From contig CAXKWD010000006.1 in the NCBI GenBank assembly GCA_964059195.1, positions 131,670,539 to 131,734,538 of the forward strand: DNA of 64,000 nt, given 5' to 3'. Below the pieces are notes generated by a model that did no database searches, had not been told where the DNA came from, and saw only the letters and a program-made list of their open reading frames with translations. Positions within the stretch are counted from its first letter, which is position 1. Each line of letters starts with the position of its first letter. A program made the translations under genes and the position numbers. The DNA comes from Ectobius pallidus. Lineage: Eukaryota; Arthropoda; Insecta; Blattodea; Ectobiidae. Of this stretch, positions 36,713 through 46,955 are shown one piece after another.

Positions 36713-37398
36713 AAAAAGTGCCTATTCGAGTGCCTGTTTTCAAACGCACTGTTCCATTTCGCCCGCTATTTTGAAGTACTTAGTTCGTAAGATCCATTCT
36801 CTATACATGACATTTCTATGATACTGCATGAAGTCTCTCTTCCGGCGGGAAACCTGAGAGAGATTTGAGTGACAGGTCGCTAGATAGCCAGATAGCTGGG
36901 GATGACACACATCAATATTCACGTTATATGGTGTTACCCTATACTGCTGAGAACTAACACGTGTGTACGCCATCATATTGACTTGTGTCATATGTGTGCC
37001 CAGGTGACATGCTTCTCACATGCTTCTGATGGCCACTATTGTCTCCTGGACCAGTAATCTCGTGTCCCGCACTTGCTTAAACAATCTATACTATTATCGT
37101 CCTCTATTTGCAAAGATTACAGTTCTTGGTGAATATGAGATAAAATACGCTCTAACCTCGCTTTTACTTTTAGAAGAATAACGTCACTTCGTATAAATGG
37201 AGTAACCTTGAATAGCTTTACACTCTTTTAAATGCGTGTTTAACGGTTCAGATGTTTGGAATAATAATTATGCTATAAATTTGACATTTTCAACTTCATG
37301 TCTAAGATTTTTTATCAATTTTGTAATGAATTAAAAATTGGCATTAAGCCTATTTATAGCAGCCTACAGTAATTTCATTCGTATTAAAAATCTAATAT
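36713..37398. other. Anonymous DNA
   Basis: No recognisable gene. The minus-strand frame at 36740-36991 has no domain. Confidence 0.5.
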
Positions 37399-37406
37399 AC
37401 ATTTAG

Positions 37407-37851
37407 TAGGGATGGGTCCTCGATACTTTCGATACCTCGATACTCTCGATACTTGCATGGTATCGGCATCGAACGATACTTCTGAAAACTCGCTCGATAC
37501 TTTTTCGATACTTTTGTAATTACGCAATTCTGCAATTAAGTGAGAATGCTAGTATTTTTTAACAAAAACTTGTAAGTGGACTGTTTAAAAAACTAATTTT
37601 AGTTTTGATGTAGAGTTTAAAAATAATTATAGGTTACTGATGATATTAAATGTTGTCTCATTAAATATGCAGACTTAATTAATTTAGTTGGTATTACACA
37701 ATTCTCTCAAATTTTAATTTTTAATGTACCTATTTATTGAAACTGGAAATGTTGAAGGTATCGAGTATCGAAGTATCGAGTATCGAGGAAAAGATCATGT
37801 ATCGGTATCGAGTATCGAGTATCGAGAAAATCTGGTATCGACCCATCCCTA
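37407..37851. mobile_element. Complete non-autonomous hAT-type element (445 bp)
   Basis: Inverted ends TAGGGATGGGTC and GACCCATCCCTA are flanked by a perfect 8-bp duplication ACATTTAG (37399-37406 and 37852-37859). Both subterminal regions are packed with TCGATAC or GTATCGA heptamers in several copies, as expected of transposase-binding repeats. The AT-rich core has no open frame. A non-autonomous element needing a trans-acting hAT transposase. The perfect duplication suggests limited age. Confidence 0.88.
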
Positions 37852-37859
37852 ACATTTAG

Positions 37860-39160
37860 CCTATACATAATCTGGCTCTCGTTTACTTTTTTGGGAGCAA
37901 TATGAAAACGAGAGTTTTAAAAATTAATATAGTCTACAGTAATAAAGTTCTCCTTTGACTACTTCCAGATTGATCACTATTGTGGATACAAGATTAATTT
38001 AAGGGTTAAGATTTTAAAAAGCGTCCCTACAATTCTCCATGGAGTTGAATGCTGTACCTTGATACAATAGGGGAAAAATATATATTTCCTGCATCGATTT
38101 TAGGGAATATCCTGAACGGAAAAAATCTTAGATATCAAGAAAAAAAACCGAGCGTGTGTACTTTTGTGGACGAGATAAACATATAACTTAACAGGAGAAG
38201 TAAAAGAACAAAGTTTTTGGAAAGTTAAATGGAGGTCGACCACATAAAAGACGAAGAAAATAATTTGCAGAATAAAAGAAGTCGGAAAAGTCTAAATCGC
38301 TAGTCTTTGAAGGTGAAGATTATTATGATCATGATGAACATTATTTTATCTCCATTTATTGGAATTCCTTTTGTGCCTTCAAGTATCCTAAATTAGGAGA
38401 GTTATTAGTTATTATAAAATAGGTATACTCTTAGAAACCAAATGATGATGGCAGCCTATAATTGAATTAATATACCGTATATTTCCGCAGATAAGACGAG
38501 GTATAAATTTTCGACATAGTTTTATAGTTTTAGCGTGATGGTTTGTGCTATTTACGTAAAACTCGTAGCCTATGTGTAAAACACTCCAGATATTTGAGTT
38601 ACTCTATTATTCGCGTTTACGTCTCCAATGTAGTTTAGTAAGTTAAATATATTGCAGATTGAGAGGTTCGGTGGCATCACAGCCCGGGCGTGTGAGTTGA
38701 ATAAGCCAAACTCCAAGAGAAATGGCACGGAGGCGGCCAGGAGTGCTTAAATAATCGACCAGTCGAACTCGAGATACCTAGGCCTACGTCTCGTTTCAGT
38801 GGTTTCAAATCGGTTTTCAGTATTCATAGGCACTAGAACAGTGCTTTTATTTATCATGTTTTTCAGCAGACATGAAATATATTTCACACAGATCTGTAAT
38901 AAATTTTCAAAGGTTTTGGATTGAAACTGTTGATTTACTAGAACAGAAGTAACTAAACTTCAAATTGATTTAGCTCAGAGAACTTGATCTCTCAAGAAGA
39001 AAGAAATTGTGTAATTAATTCATAATTTATAATTATGAATTCGGATGATTGCAGATGATCACTTTTCTGACTGCGAAAACTTACTTTACCATGTTGTGAT
39101 GCTGAGCAAAGCATTTCGTCCTCTAAACGAAAAACATTGTTAGGGCTCTGATTATTAGGC
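37860..39160. other. Anonymous DNA
   Basis: AT-rich, one TAGGCCTA near 38779, no gene or repeat boundary seen. Confidence 0.5.
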
Positions 39161-39175
39161 TAAGCCTGCTACATT

Positions 39176-39326
39176 TTATTTATTTATTTATTTCAGGTCG
39201 CTTTTTAACTGCCAGGGTCACCAGCGACCACAATAATTCATACATTTATATTGAACAAGTGCTACAAGAAGTGGAGTATGAAGAAAAACATATATGCAAC
39301 TTTAAATTTAGTAAGAAGAACAACAT
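39176..39326 (-). mobile_element. 5'-truncated copy of the 43-58 kb LINE (151 bp)
   Basis: The reverse complement matches the last ~150 bp of the LINE (58303 to the A-rich tail), including the 3' hairpin GGTCGCT...AGCGACC and an AAATAAATAAAT tail, with a few percent differences. It is flanked by a perfect 13-bp duplication AGCCTGCTACATT (39163-39175 and 39327-39339). This is the typical product of target-primed reverse transcription that stopped early. The open frame at 39259-39447 crosses the insertion edge and is not a gene. Confidence 0.93.
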
Positions 39327-39532
39327 AGCCTGCTACATTCTTTCTATTTCATCTATGTATAAAACGAAAGGAACAATAGTTACTGTAATTTCCTGTAAAA
39401 ATCCATTAATTAATCAGTCTATTAAAATTACTATAGTGGAGAAATAGAAAGGTAGGCACTTTTTCAGATAAAGTTACACTGATCTAAGGTGATCCCAAAC
39501 ACATAAAACACCCCCGCCCTAGATTAACCCAA

Positions 39533-39717
39533 TGCCCGAACTGCATAAGCAGAAGCAACTTCACCGACGCTAGCGTAATGCACGTAGACTAATTAATAGC
39601 CTGCAGGGGCAGATGCAGTTTTCAGCGCCCGAACTCCATAAGCAGAAGCAACTTCTCCGACACTAACGTAATGCACGTAGTCTAATTAATAGCTTGCAGG
39701 GGCAGATGCCGTTTTCA
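39533..39717 (+). repeat. Two-copy tandem repeat, period 93 bp
   Basis: CCCGAACTGCATAAGCAG at 39535 recurs at 39628 as CCCGAACTCCATAAGCAG. The two units differ at about 8 positions. No coding capacity recognised. Confidence 0.88.
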
Positions 39718-39719
39718 TT

Positions 39720-41995
39720 CCTGAAATGCGGTAAAAGTTGAATCGCTAATGCCCGCAAACGCATTTTCCTGTAATAGCTTAACACATTACCAGATAAAAA
39801 TACGCCTTTATCGATGATTGAACTCAACGACCTATGCCAAGGTTATTGCTGTCAACTATTAAGAGGAAAACCTTTATGGGTGAATCTCGCAAACGCGAAG
39901 TGTGTTAGTAGGCACAAAAGTTAAATTATGGAATTAAAAGGTTCCTGACCGCCAAAACATAATATGGTTACGAATAAAACACGAAATCTGGGTTATTTAT
40001 ATATGTTAATGGTCTATATAGCATAAAACAAGGAAAATAACATATTTATCGGACTCAGAAGAACAATAGCCCATAAATGTGGAAATGTAGCCCATGAAAG
40101 ACTAAATCAAAGGGCAGGGTTCAACATGACATTTAACCCCCCATGATACAGTTACAAGTGATAATAACACTTGTCTTCATGTTACGTGTTCGCATCCAAC
40201 ACCGGAGGGAGAGACAGCTCAGGCAAAGAGCGGCATATGTCACACAGTTGTGAAAGTTCAAACACTAGCCTGAAACAACACTCTTCTTTTATGTGTTAAT
40301 ACATTTTCCTAACGAATTAAGAGAATGCCTTATCCGTTAGCTATTGCTCGTTTAAAAACTATAATGGAATGAAATATAGAATTAATTATTGTTATAGAAT
40401 TATTTATTTTGGGCGTAATAATTACGCTGTATGCCTAAATACTGAAAAGGGATATTTTGAAATAGGGTGATTTATTTTTCCATGTTTGAATATTAGTCGG
40501 AACAGATAAAAAGATTTTCGTAAAAATATAGCCTAGAATTATATGGGCAAAGGGACCTTACGTTCATACAGTTCCGGGACAAGAGTTCTGACGTAGGCCT
40601 ATACCGTTCAAAATTGGAATTATTAGAAGTTAAAGATCTAAAGTTAACGAAAAGTTTATGTACGCTATTAAATGACTATGCTTAGTAACGTCCCGTTTTA
40701 CTCTAAATTCGCAAACACTTTCTTGTTTTATTCTACCTATACATTTTTCTATTTTGTAAAAAATGATATTTTAAGTAGGCATTATTATTGCCTTAAATCG
40801 TTATTCAATCAGCCTTTATAAGCTTATAAAGAACTAACGTGAGGCTTGGGCTAGATTTATGTCAAATCAGTGCCGAAAAGGAATAAAGGGAAATACCCGG
40901 CTCAAGCAAATACAAACTTGTTGTATTTGAATAAGTTGTTCTTTAATGAGATTCCTAAACATATAACTGAATTTTTATTCTAAATATAATGTTATTGTTG
41001 AAAGGAACATTCATTAGGATTTATACATGACATGGATATTTATTAATGCTCTATATGGCTTTCTTTAGGTTTATTAAGTGCTCTGTTTATTAATGTGCTC
41101 TGTGCAATTATTTCAGATTGCTACTATGGACGAAAATTCAATAGAACATAAATTATTTACTTTTAAAATAATTATAGTTTAATTAAAATATTTATCTTTA
41201 AAATATTCACTCTCTTAGTCTGTTGGAACTTTTCTGGTGTACTGCAGAATCAAGTTCATGATTTTGTATTACATTAAAAACAAGTAGGCCATGTGTTAAT
41301 AAAAAACAGCATTTTCAATCATCCCATTTTAGTATTAATGAACTATTAATTAATAAAGTGTACGACACATTGATACAATTTTGTAGATTGTTCAGATATT
41401 AAAATGAAATAAATAAAATAAGTAAATGGAATAAATAATAATAAGAAAAAATCTCTCTACTTGGAAGATAATCTCTCATAATCTCTCATAATGTCTCTTA
41501 ATCTTTTAATCTCTCTTGTCGACCTGGAATGCAAGTAAATCAAATTACAGCAGAATAAATTAATATCTATGGAATATGATTAAAACAGTGTAATTTCAAG
41601 ATTATGAAAATAATTATATGCATTGCGCTTTGAAGAACTGAATTACTTTATGATAAATAGGCTATGGTAAAACTGTCAAGTATAATGCGTGCATTGAGAA
41701 TCTAAGGGCAGGCTATAAATATTGCATGTTCTTCCAAGACTGGAGTTGAAATTGTGGAATAATTTTATTGGAATCGTGGGGAAATACATTGAAAGTCTAA
41801 ACAAATATTCTAATTAAAACTAGCCTATATTGAATGATAATCTCAAAGTACAAAAAAGGATCAGCATTGTTGATAAAATGGGTTTCCGAACTTCAGTTAG
41901 GGTTGATAGGGTTGATAGGAAATATTCCTCACAGTGAGTTTTATCTTGAAAGTGTGAAATGTACCACTGTAGTTCTAAAGTATTTTGACTGACAA
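39720..41995. other. Anonymous DNA
   Basis: AT-rich with no open frame over 60 codons, no RNA gene and no repeat boundary. A short ATAATCTCTC repetition lies near 41468-41490. Confidence 0.5.
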
Positions 41996-41999
41996 ATCG

Positions 42000-42230
42000 C
42001 CGGTCATACGAACAAATGAAGAGACCCCCATGCAGAGCAGACGATGTGTCCGATGGGCATGACCATCAGTTCCATCTGCGACTCTCTGATATACGACCTA
42101 ATAACCGCCGCCTGACAGCCCCGCCAATAAACAGCTCGACAGAGACGGCGAGCGCCATTCGCTATGTGCGGATTTATGCAGCACAAAGACGCCTCATCAA
42201 GGGGAACAGTACCTAGAAGTCGAGTATTAC
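42000..42230. other. GC- and CpG-richer island of unknown nature
   Basis: About 230 bp distinctly richer in GC and CpG than the flanks, with opposed open frames (42004-42186 and 42016-42216). No domain recognised. Could be an exon, a viral or transposon scrap, or a regulatory segment. Confidence 0.3.
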
Positions 42231-42399
42231 ACAGTTACCCTCTCACATTTAATGCAAGAAGATAACATTTAGGTGGTTCGTTTCATCTTCCAACTTTCGA
42301 GTATTGCTCGAATGTTTTCTTTTACGATTTCCCTGATATAACAAAATTATCTAGGCTACTTCCTTGTAGCAGTAATATGTGCTTCAGCCATCTTTCACA

Positions 42400-42712
42400 T
42401 GTAAAAGGTGAAAACGTTATCCCTATACAGGCCATGGAGGCCCAGAGGGTTCCAGAAGGTTGAGGCTCCCAGATTTTGGACATTCGGCACATGAAGGTGG
42501 TAAGGTTGTCAGCCCTACGCACCGGCTGCCTTTATCCCCAGGATTACTCCTGGTACTCATTTATGTTAGAGGCTGAGTCGACTCCAGGACCATAGTGCCA
42601 CCAGAAGGATTAGGCCAATTGAAATATCTCAGCGCCCTCATCGGGAATCGAACCCGCTACCTTCCGGTTTGTAGCGCAGCGCCTCAACCACTACGCTACG
42701 GCGTAGCCCATC
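42400..42712 (-). mobile_element. tRNA-derived SINE
   Basis: Minus-strand head with A box TAGCGTAGTGGTTGAGGCGC and B box GGGTTCGATTCCCG (about 42640-42653). The body has GGAGTCGACTCAGCC, ATGAGTACCAGGAGT, then GGATAAAGGCAGCCGGTGCG and GTGCCGAATGTC. The body resembles widespread insect SINEs, and the GGNNAAAGGC(A/G)GCCG module is shared with 19640-19870. The 66-codon minus frame at 42322-42522 lies inside it. Confidence 0.75.
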
Positions 42713-42829
42713 TATCACATGTACACTTATATAATATATAACTTAACATTATTTATATAAATATCACTTCACCCTTCTAAAGTATTAGTAACATATATCC
42801 TATTCAGAACCCACCAGAAAGATTTGAGC

Positions 42830-42908
42830 AACAGAAAATCCCAAAGACCTTACCGGGGTTCGAACCCGTGAGCTTCCAGTTTGCAGCTCACTATCTCATC
42901 GTACCTCC
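42830..42908 (-). mobile_element. SINE head fragment
   Basis: The minus strand carries GGGTTCGAACCCCGG, a good B box, preceded by a tRNA-like stretch. It is followed by GGTCTTTGGGATTTTCTG. Short and probably truncated. It lies about 110 bp upstream of the LINE insertion site. Confidence 0.55.
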
Positions 42909-43018
42909 ATTTATCGTGATTAGTAAAAAGCTTAAAATTGGGAACGTAGTATAAAATTGAAAGATGGTCTTTGTCTTGAAATTCGATTCTGAAGAAATAA
43001 GATATAGGCTATGGCGAC

Positions 43019-43031
43019 AAAGTTCATAAAA
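43019..43031. repeat. 13-bp target-site duplication of the LINE (left copy)
   Basis: AAAGTTCATAAAA, repeated at 58477-58489 directly after the LINE poly(A). Its first three A's are ambiguous with the tail at the right copy. Confidence 0.85.
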
Positions 43032-43251
43032 GGAGTTTCGAGGAGGCCATGGTCATGAATTGAGCTTCTGTTGGTGTACTCTTCAGTAATTATGCCTTAT
43101 TAAGGAAATAAGAGTATAATTGTTGGTTGACGAGGTTTAGTATCATCAGTAATTCTTCATTCTTGATTAATTATTGTTATTTTTGAACTGCGAGTGAGTT
43201 TTGTGTATATTTTTCTGCTGTACTCGGGTTCCGAGTGAAGCTAACCTCAAC
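43032..43251 (+). promoter_or_regulatory. LINE 5' UTR (presumed internal promoter)
   Basis: Non-coding leader of a full-length LINE, where I-group elements carry their downstream-acting internal promoter. A short perfect hairpin (ACTCGG-GTT-CCGAGT, 43222-43236) sits 15 nt before the ORF1 ATG. No core promoter motif was proven. Confidence 0.5.
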
Positions 43252-44607
43252 ATGGAAGTCACCCTACAAGAACAACCAGCTATTAATGTATCATCTAGTA
43301 AATCTCCAACTAGTTACGCGCAAGTATCACAAAATACTTTATTTCTTAAAAAAGAAAATGCTATCGTTATAGATTCAGCTGACCATGCTCCTAGCATTGC
43401 CTTTGTACAGATAATTGCAACCAAAGTCAACCCATCGCTTATAAGATTTGCTTCAAAGATATCAAACAAAAGACTGTGTGTTTATTTTACCAACAAAGAA
43501 ACAGCAGACGAGCTTGTAAACAATCACAAGTCAATCATTGTTGAAGGACATGAATTTCCAATTAGACCATTAATATCACGCAATAAAAGGATAATTCTCT
43601 CTAATGTGTGCCCTAGTATCCCTCATTATGTGATAGAAAACAAACTTTTGTCCTTCGGAGTAAAGACAGTTACACCAATATCGTTCCTACGTGCAGGCTT
43701 CTCTGATCCCAGACTTTCTCATATACTGAGTTTTCGACGGCAAACGTTCATTGCACCTGAGGACGAAAAGAAACTCCCAGAATCATTTCAAGTACTCTTA
43801 GATGATCTACCTCATTGGATTTATGTATCCTCTGATGCTCCCATTTGCTTTCAATGCAAGCGACAGGGCCATTTAGCCAAAGACTGTCCTTCTACCAGCG
43901 AAGTTGTCAACGGTGATTTATCCTCACAGATACCTAGTACGTCACATCAAGCTGACCCTCCAGCATTACAAGTAATTAATAATGACCCTGTCAGTTCCCC
44001 CCAACCACTCCCTTCACAGCTCGAGAGCATGGAAAATGTTCCTGTTCGCACTTCAACTGCACCGTCGCTTATACCATCTGATTTCCCAGCTCTGCAACCA
44101 GAGACAACAACTAACCATCCGACATCAAAAATGAAGAGGCCGTTATCTTCTACCAATTCTAATACCACAAATTCGATCTCCCTAACTGACAGTGAAAATG
44201 AGACCTCTGGTAATGTGTCGGAATTTTCAGATTCTGATAAGGTCGCCGAAGTACTGGGTAAGCCAGTTAAAAAAGCGAGTAAACAGAGCAAAAAAATTAA
44301 ACCTAACACAGATTATATAGACGAGACCATATGGAACGATACAAAAGCAATGATTGAGGCAAAGAGCTCAGAGTTTCCTCTCTCAATGAATCAGCTTTTG
44401 CATTATTTTGATATTACTAAAGGAATCACGGACATCACTGATATTACAAGAAGTGTTACTGATAATCCAGCTGCCTTAGCAGAGATGCTGAGACAGATCC
44501 ACAGTACACTACCTAGTAAAGCTGTTAAAAATCAGTGCACTCGACTAATGAGGAAATTAAAAGCTGCTAAGGTTCTCAAAACCGATACTGAACAACCAAC
44601 AAGTTAA
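43252..44607 (+). CDS. LINE ORF1 protein, nucleic-acid-binding, CCHC zinc knuckle
   Basis: Encodes a 451-residue protein that would coat the LINE RNA and act as its chaperone in the ribonucleoprotein. The ATG at 43252 was chosen. The frame is open further upstream but has no ATG there. Residues ~45-170 resemble the RRM-like region of such proteins (LCVYFTNKETADEL, RIILSNVCPS). One CCHC knuckle, C199-x2-C202-x4-H207-x4-C212, is visible, where many relatives have two or three. The C-terminal half is Ser/Thr/Pro-rich with a basic KKASKQSKKIK patch near residue 345. ORF2 starts 25 nt after the stop, so reinitiation or a similar bicistronic mechanism is likely. Confidence 0.9.
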   Translation: MEVTLQEQPAINVSSSKSPTSYAQVSQNTLFLKKENAIVIDSADHAPSIAFVQIIATKVNPSLIRFASKISNKRLCVYFTNKETADELVNNHKSIIVEGHEFPIRPLISRNKRIILSNVCPSIPHYVIENKLLSFGVKTVTPISFLRAGFSDPRLSHILSFRRQTFIAPEDEKKLPESFQVLLDDLPHWIYVSSDAPICFQCKRQGHLAKDCPSTSEVVNGDLSSQIPSTSHQADPPALQVINNDPVSSPQPLPSQLESMENVPVRTSTAPSLIPSDFPALQPETTTNHPTSKMKRPLSSTNSNTTNSISLTDSENETSGNVSEFSDSDKVAEVLGKPVKKASKQSKKIKPNTDYIDETIWNDTKAMIEAKSSEFPLSMNQLLHYFDITKGITDITDITRSVTDNPAALAEMLRQIHSTLPSKAVKNQCTRLMRKLKAAKVLKTDTEQPTS

Positions 44608-44632
44608 GAATATTTATTCATACTTAATTATA

Positions 44633-44949
44633 ATGGATCTTATTCAATGGAATTGTAGAGGGTTCTTTACAAGAAGAGCCTATATAAAACTCCTTCTAAA
44701 TGACTTCAAACCAAACATATTGTGTCTTCAAGAAACGAACTTTAAAAACCAATATTGTGCACATCTGCGTGGATATAGATCTTCATTTTTAAATAGAAAC
44801 AATGCACACATAGCTAGCGGTGGAGTTGCTATTTTTGCACGATCAGAAATTTTTCTTCAAAATATTCCTCTTCAAACCACCTTAGAAGCTACTGCAATGA
44901 AAGTTAAATTAAATTTTACTGTGACTATTTGTAATGTTTACCTTCCTAA
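44633..44949 (+). pseudogene. LINE ORF2, 5' part: endonuclease N-terminus (interrupted)
   Basis: The first 105 residues of ORF2, encoding the start of an apurinic/apyrimidinic-type endonuclease that nicks the target for target-primed reverse transcription. Visible motifs are QWNCRG (residues 5-10), LQET (33-36, with the metal-binding Glu) and GGVAIFAR (63-70). The frame is broken at 44950 by the left LTR. The short tail to 45016 is LTR sequence. The continuation lies 9.9 kb away at 54836 and resumes in the same frame once one CTAA copy is discounted. No other lesion is seen. Confidence 0.93.
44946..44949. repeat. Gypsy target-site duplication, left (CTAA)
   Basis: CTAA immediately before the left LTR equals CTAA at 54832-54835 immediately after the right LTR. 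A 4-bp duplication is usual for many Ty3/Gypsy integrases. Confidence 0.88.
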
Positions 44950-46755
44950 TGTGCCATTATTAAAAATAATAAATGCCACGAATTGTTTCTCTCATAGAAA
45001 AATGCCTGCATTATGAAAACTTTACGTAAATCTGTGAGGCATTTAGTTTGAAAGCCCGCTCTTGCAGTCTCTGAGAGACTGATGCCTGTTCGTAGCGAGC
45101 TTCCCCTCTCTTCTCCTTCCCCCCTTGTCTTTATGTGCCGCTATCTCACTCTCTCAGTTGCACTTCTCGCTCGCACAGTTTCAGTTCAGCTGTGGTATAG
45201 ATCTAAGCGGCAGTGAAATCTCTTCTAGCTGCGAGCAAGATGCTTTGTCATTACAGTAATGTTTTTCATTTGTTATAAACGACAGTAATTGTGGTGTGAT
45301 TAAAGAAACTTCTACGCATGTCAAGGAAACAATAGAAGATCGATTGCAGATCCTATATAACAGTATGTAATCCCGCCACTCGGCCTCTTTCTTGATTAGG
45401 CTGTTGGCCAAGAATGGTCGCTCTAAACAATGGCTGCCGAAAGGCAGAGGAGAAATCAATGGCCGTCCAGGCTTCTGCTTTCCAGTTGTAGGGTGAGTCT
45501 TTATCAAGTAACATCTTGTGCATTTATTATCTATCCGTGTTTCTTTTCTGGCGTTAAGAAAATATTTTGGCAACGCTATGTTCTGAAACATGTTTGATTG
45601 TGAAAGCCTCATGGCTTAAATCGTTTCATTAATATGAACTTGTAACTTTAAAAATGGATATAGTTTAATTTTGGTTTTTGATTTCAAATTAATGATTTAA
45701 TTTGGGAGTTCCTTATTGGAATTTTAAGTTGGTAATTAATTTCAGTTGAGGATTTTTATTATTTTATGTAAATCTTAACTTTTTTCATCTGCAACTGGAA
45801 CATTTTAGTTCGTAGGCAAAATTTTAACAGTTTCAAGAAAGAGGGCTTTCCTCGTTGGGCCCCCGAGGAAAGGGAATATTTATTATTTGTAAGTATGTGA
45901 GGCCCAAAAGAACAGGTTAGTGTCATTTAAATATTTATGTATATTTAAAATAATTATGAAGGAAATACAATCTAACCAAATATGAAGATTTATGAATTTG
46001 ACTTCTAGATTGTATTCCCTTAACTATCTTGTGTAGTTTTAAATTTCTAATTTAATTTTGAAGGGTTTTTAAAATATTATTTGTTTAGTTTGATCATCTC
46101 CTTCAAAATAAATTATAAAGATTGATGTGAAGGATTTCTTGTCTGGATTTTAAAAAAGGAACTTGTAATATTTTAGGTCTGGTGATTTTGCCCAACTTGT
46201 TTTACTAATGTTGTAAAATTCAATCAATACTATGTGAAGGATTTAGCACGTATTCATTATAAATATTGATATTTTAATAGGATCAAAATATGAATCAAAT
46301 TTGACATGAAATGTTTAATTAATACCAAGAATATGAATGTGCAATGAAAACTTACATTATTAATAAGAGCGTGTATTAAATGCATGGCAAGTATATTGTG
46401 TATAGCATAAATTTATTGTTTTTTTAAGAGAACTTTCTTAAAAGAATTCATAGGAAATTGTAATTTAAAATTTAGGGAAATCAAACTACGTTGATAAATC
46501 ATCTTAATGAAGTGCATGTCCAGTTTTAATTCTTATTGTAAAATAATAGTTTAATATATATATATTTTTAGAAAACTTAAAATATTTCTTTGTAGTGTTT
46601 CCACTTATTCGAAAAGGCTAGAAAGCACTCTAGGCTATTCGAAATATTTTGCTTTGTACCATCCCCAGTGCATTTATTCGTTTCCAGAGCCTCTGGTGCC
46701 CAGCGATAACCTTCCACAATCCTTACCCTATTGTTGCGCTGTGGAGGGTGGTGCA
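44950..46755 (+). repeat. 5' LTR (1806 bp)
   Basis: Begins TGTGCC and ends GGTGCA. Line-by-line comparison with 53026-54831 shows no difference and no indel (constant offset of 8076). Possible elements: initiator-like TCAGTT near 45181 in a CT-rich stretch, a perfect 9-bp hairpin (CTTTCCTCG / CGAGGAAAG, 45846-45872), and AATAAA at 46107. These functional assignments are inference. A 143-codon minus-strand frame (45181-45612), also present in the 3' LTR, has no recognisable domain. Confidence 0.95.
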
Positions 46756-46955
46756 AAGTTAGTGATAGCTTTCGAGCGTGGTTGTTAACCAAATTGGTTA
46801 GCCCACGATAGTAAATTTTACAAAATAGTGAAGAAATAATTTTTTTAAGTGGAAACATCAAAATGAAATATTTAAATTTTATTTAATGGTGATTTAATGT
46901 TTTATTTTGTTTTAATGGTCTGTTCTCTTGGCTAAAATTGTGTACTTTGCCTTTC
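46756..46955 (+). other. Gypsy 5' leader; primer-binding site not recognised
   Basis: The sequence after the LTR (AAGTTAGTGATAGC...) does not begin with the TGG that complements a tRNA CCA end. The nearest TGG is inside the LTR end (TGGTGCA). Either the primer site overlaps the LTR, or priming uses an internal tRNA region or another mechanism. Confidence 0.5.

Noticed and set aside
43201..43251. Upstream extension of LINE ORF1 to 43201
   Set aside because: The extension begins with TTG and has no ATG. The first ATG is at 43252, just after a small hairpin in the 5' UTR.
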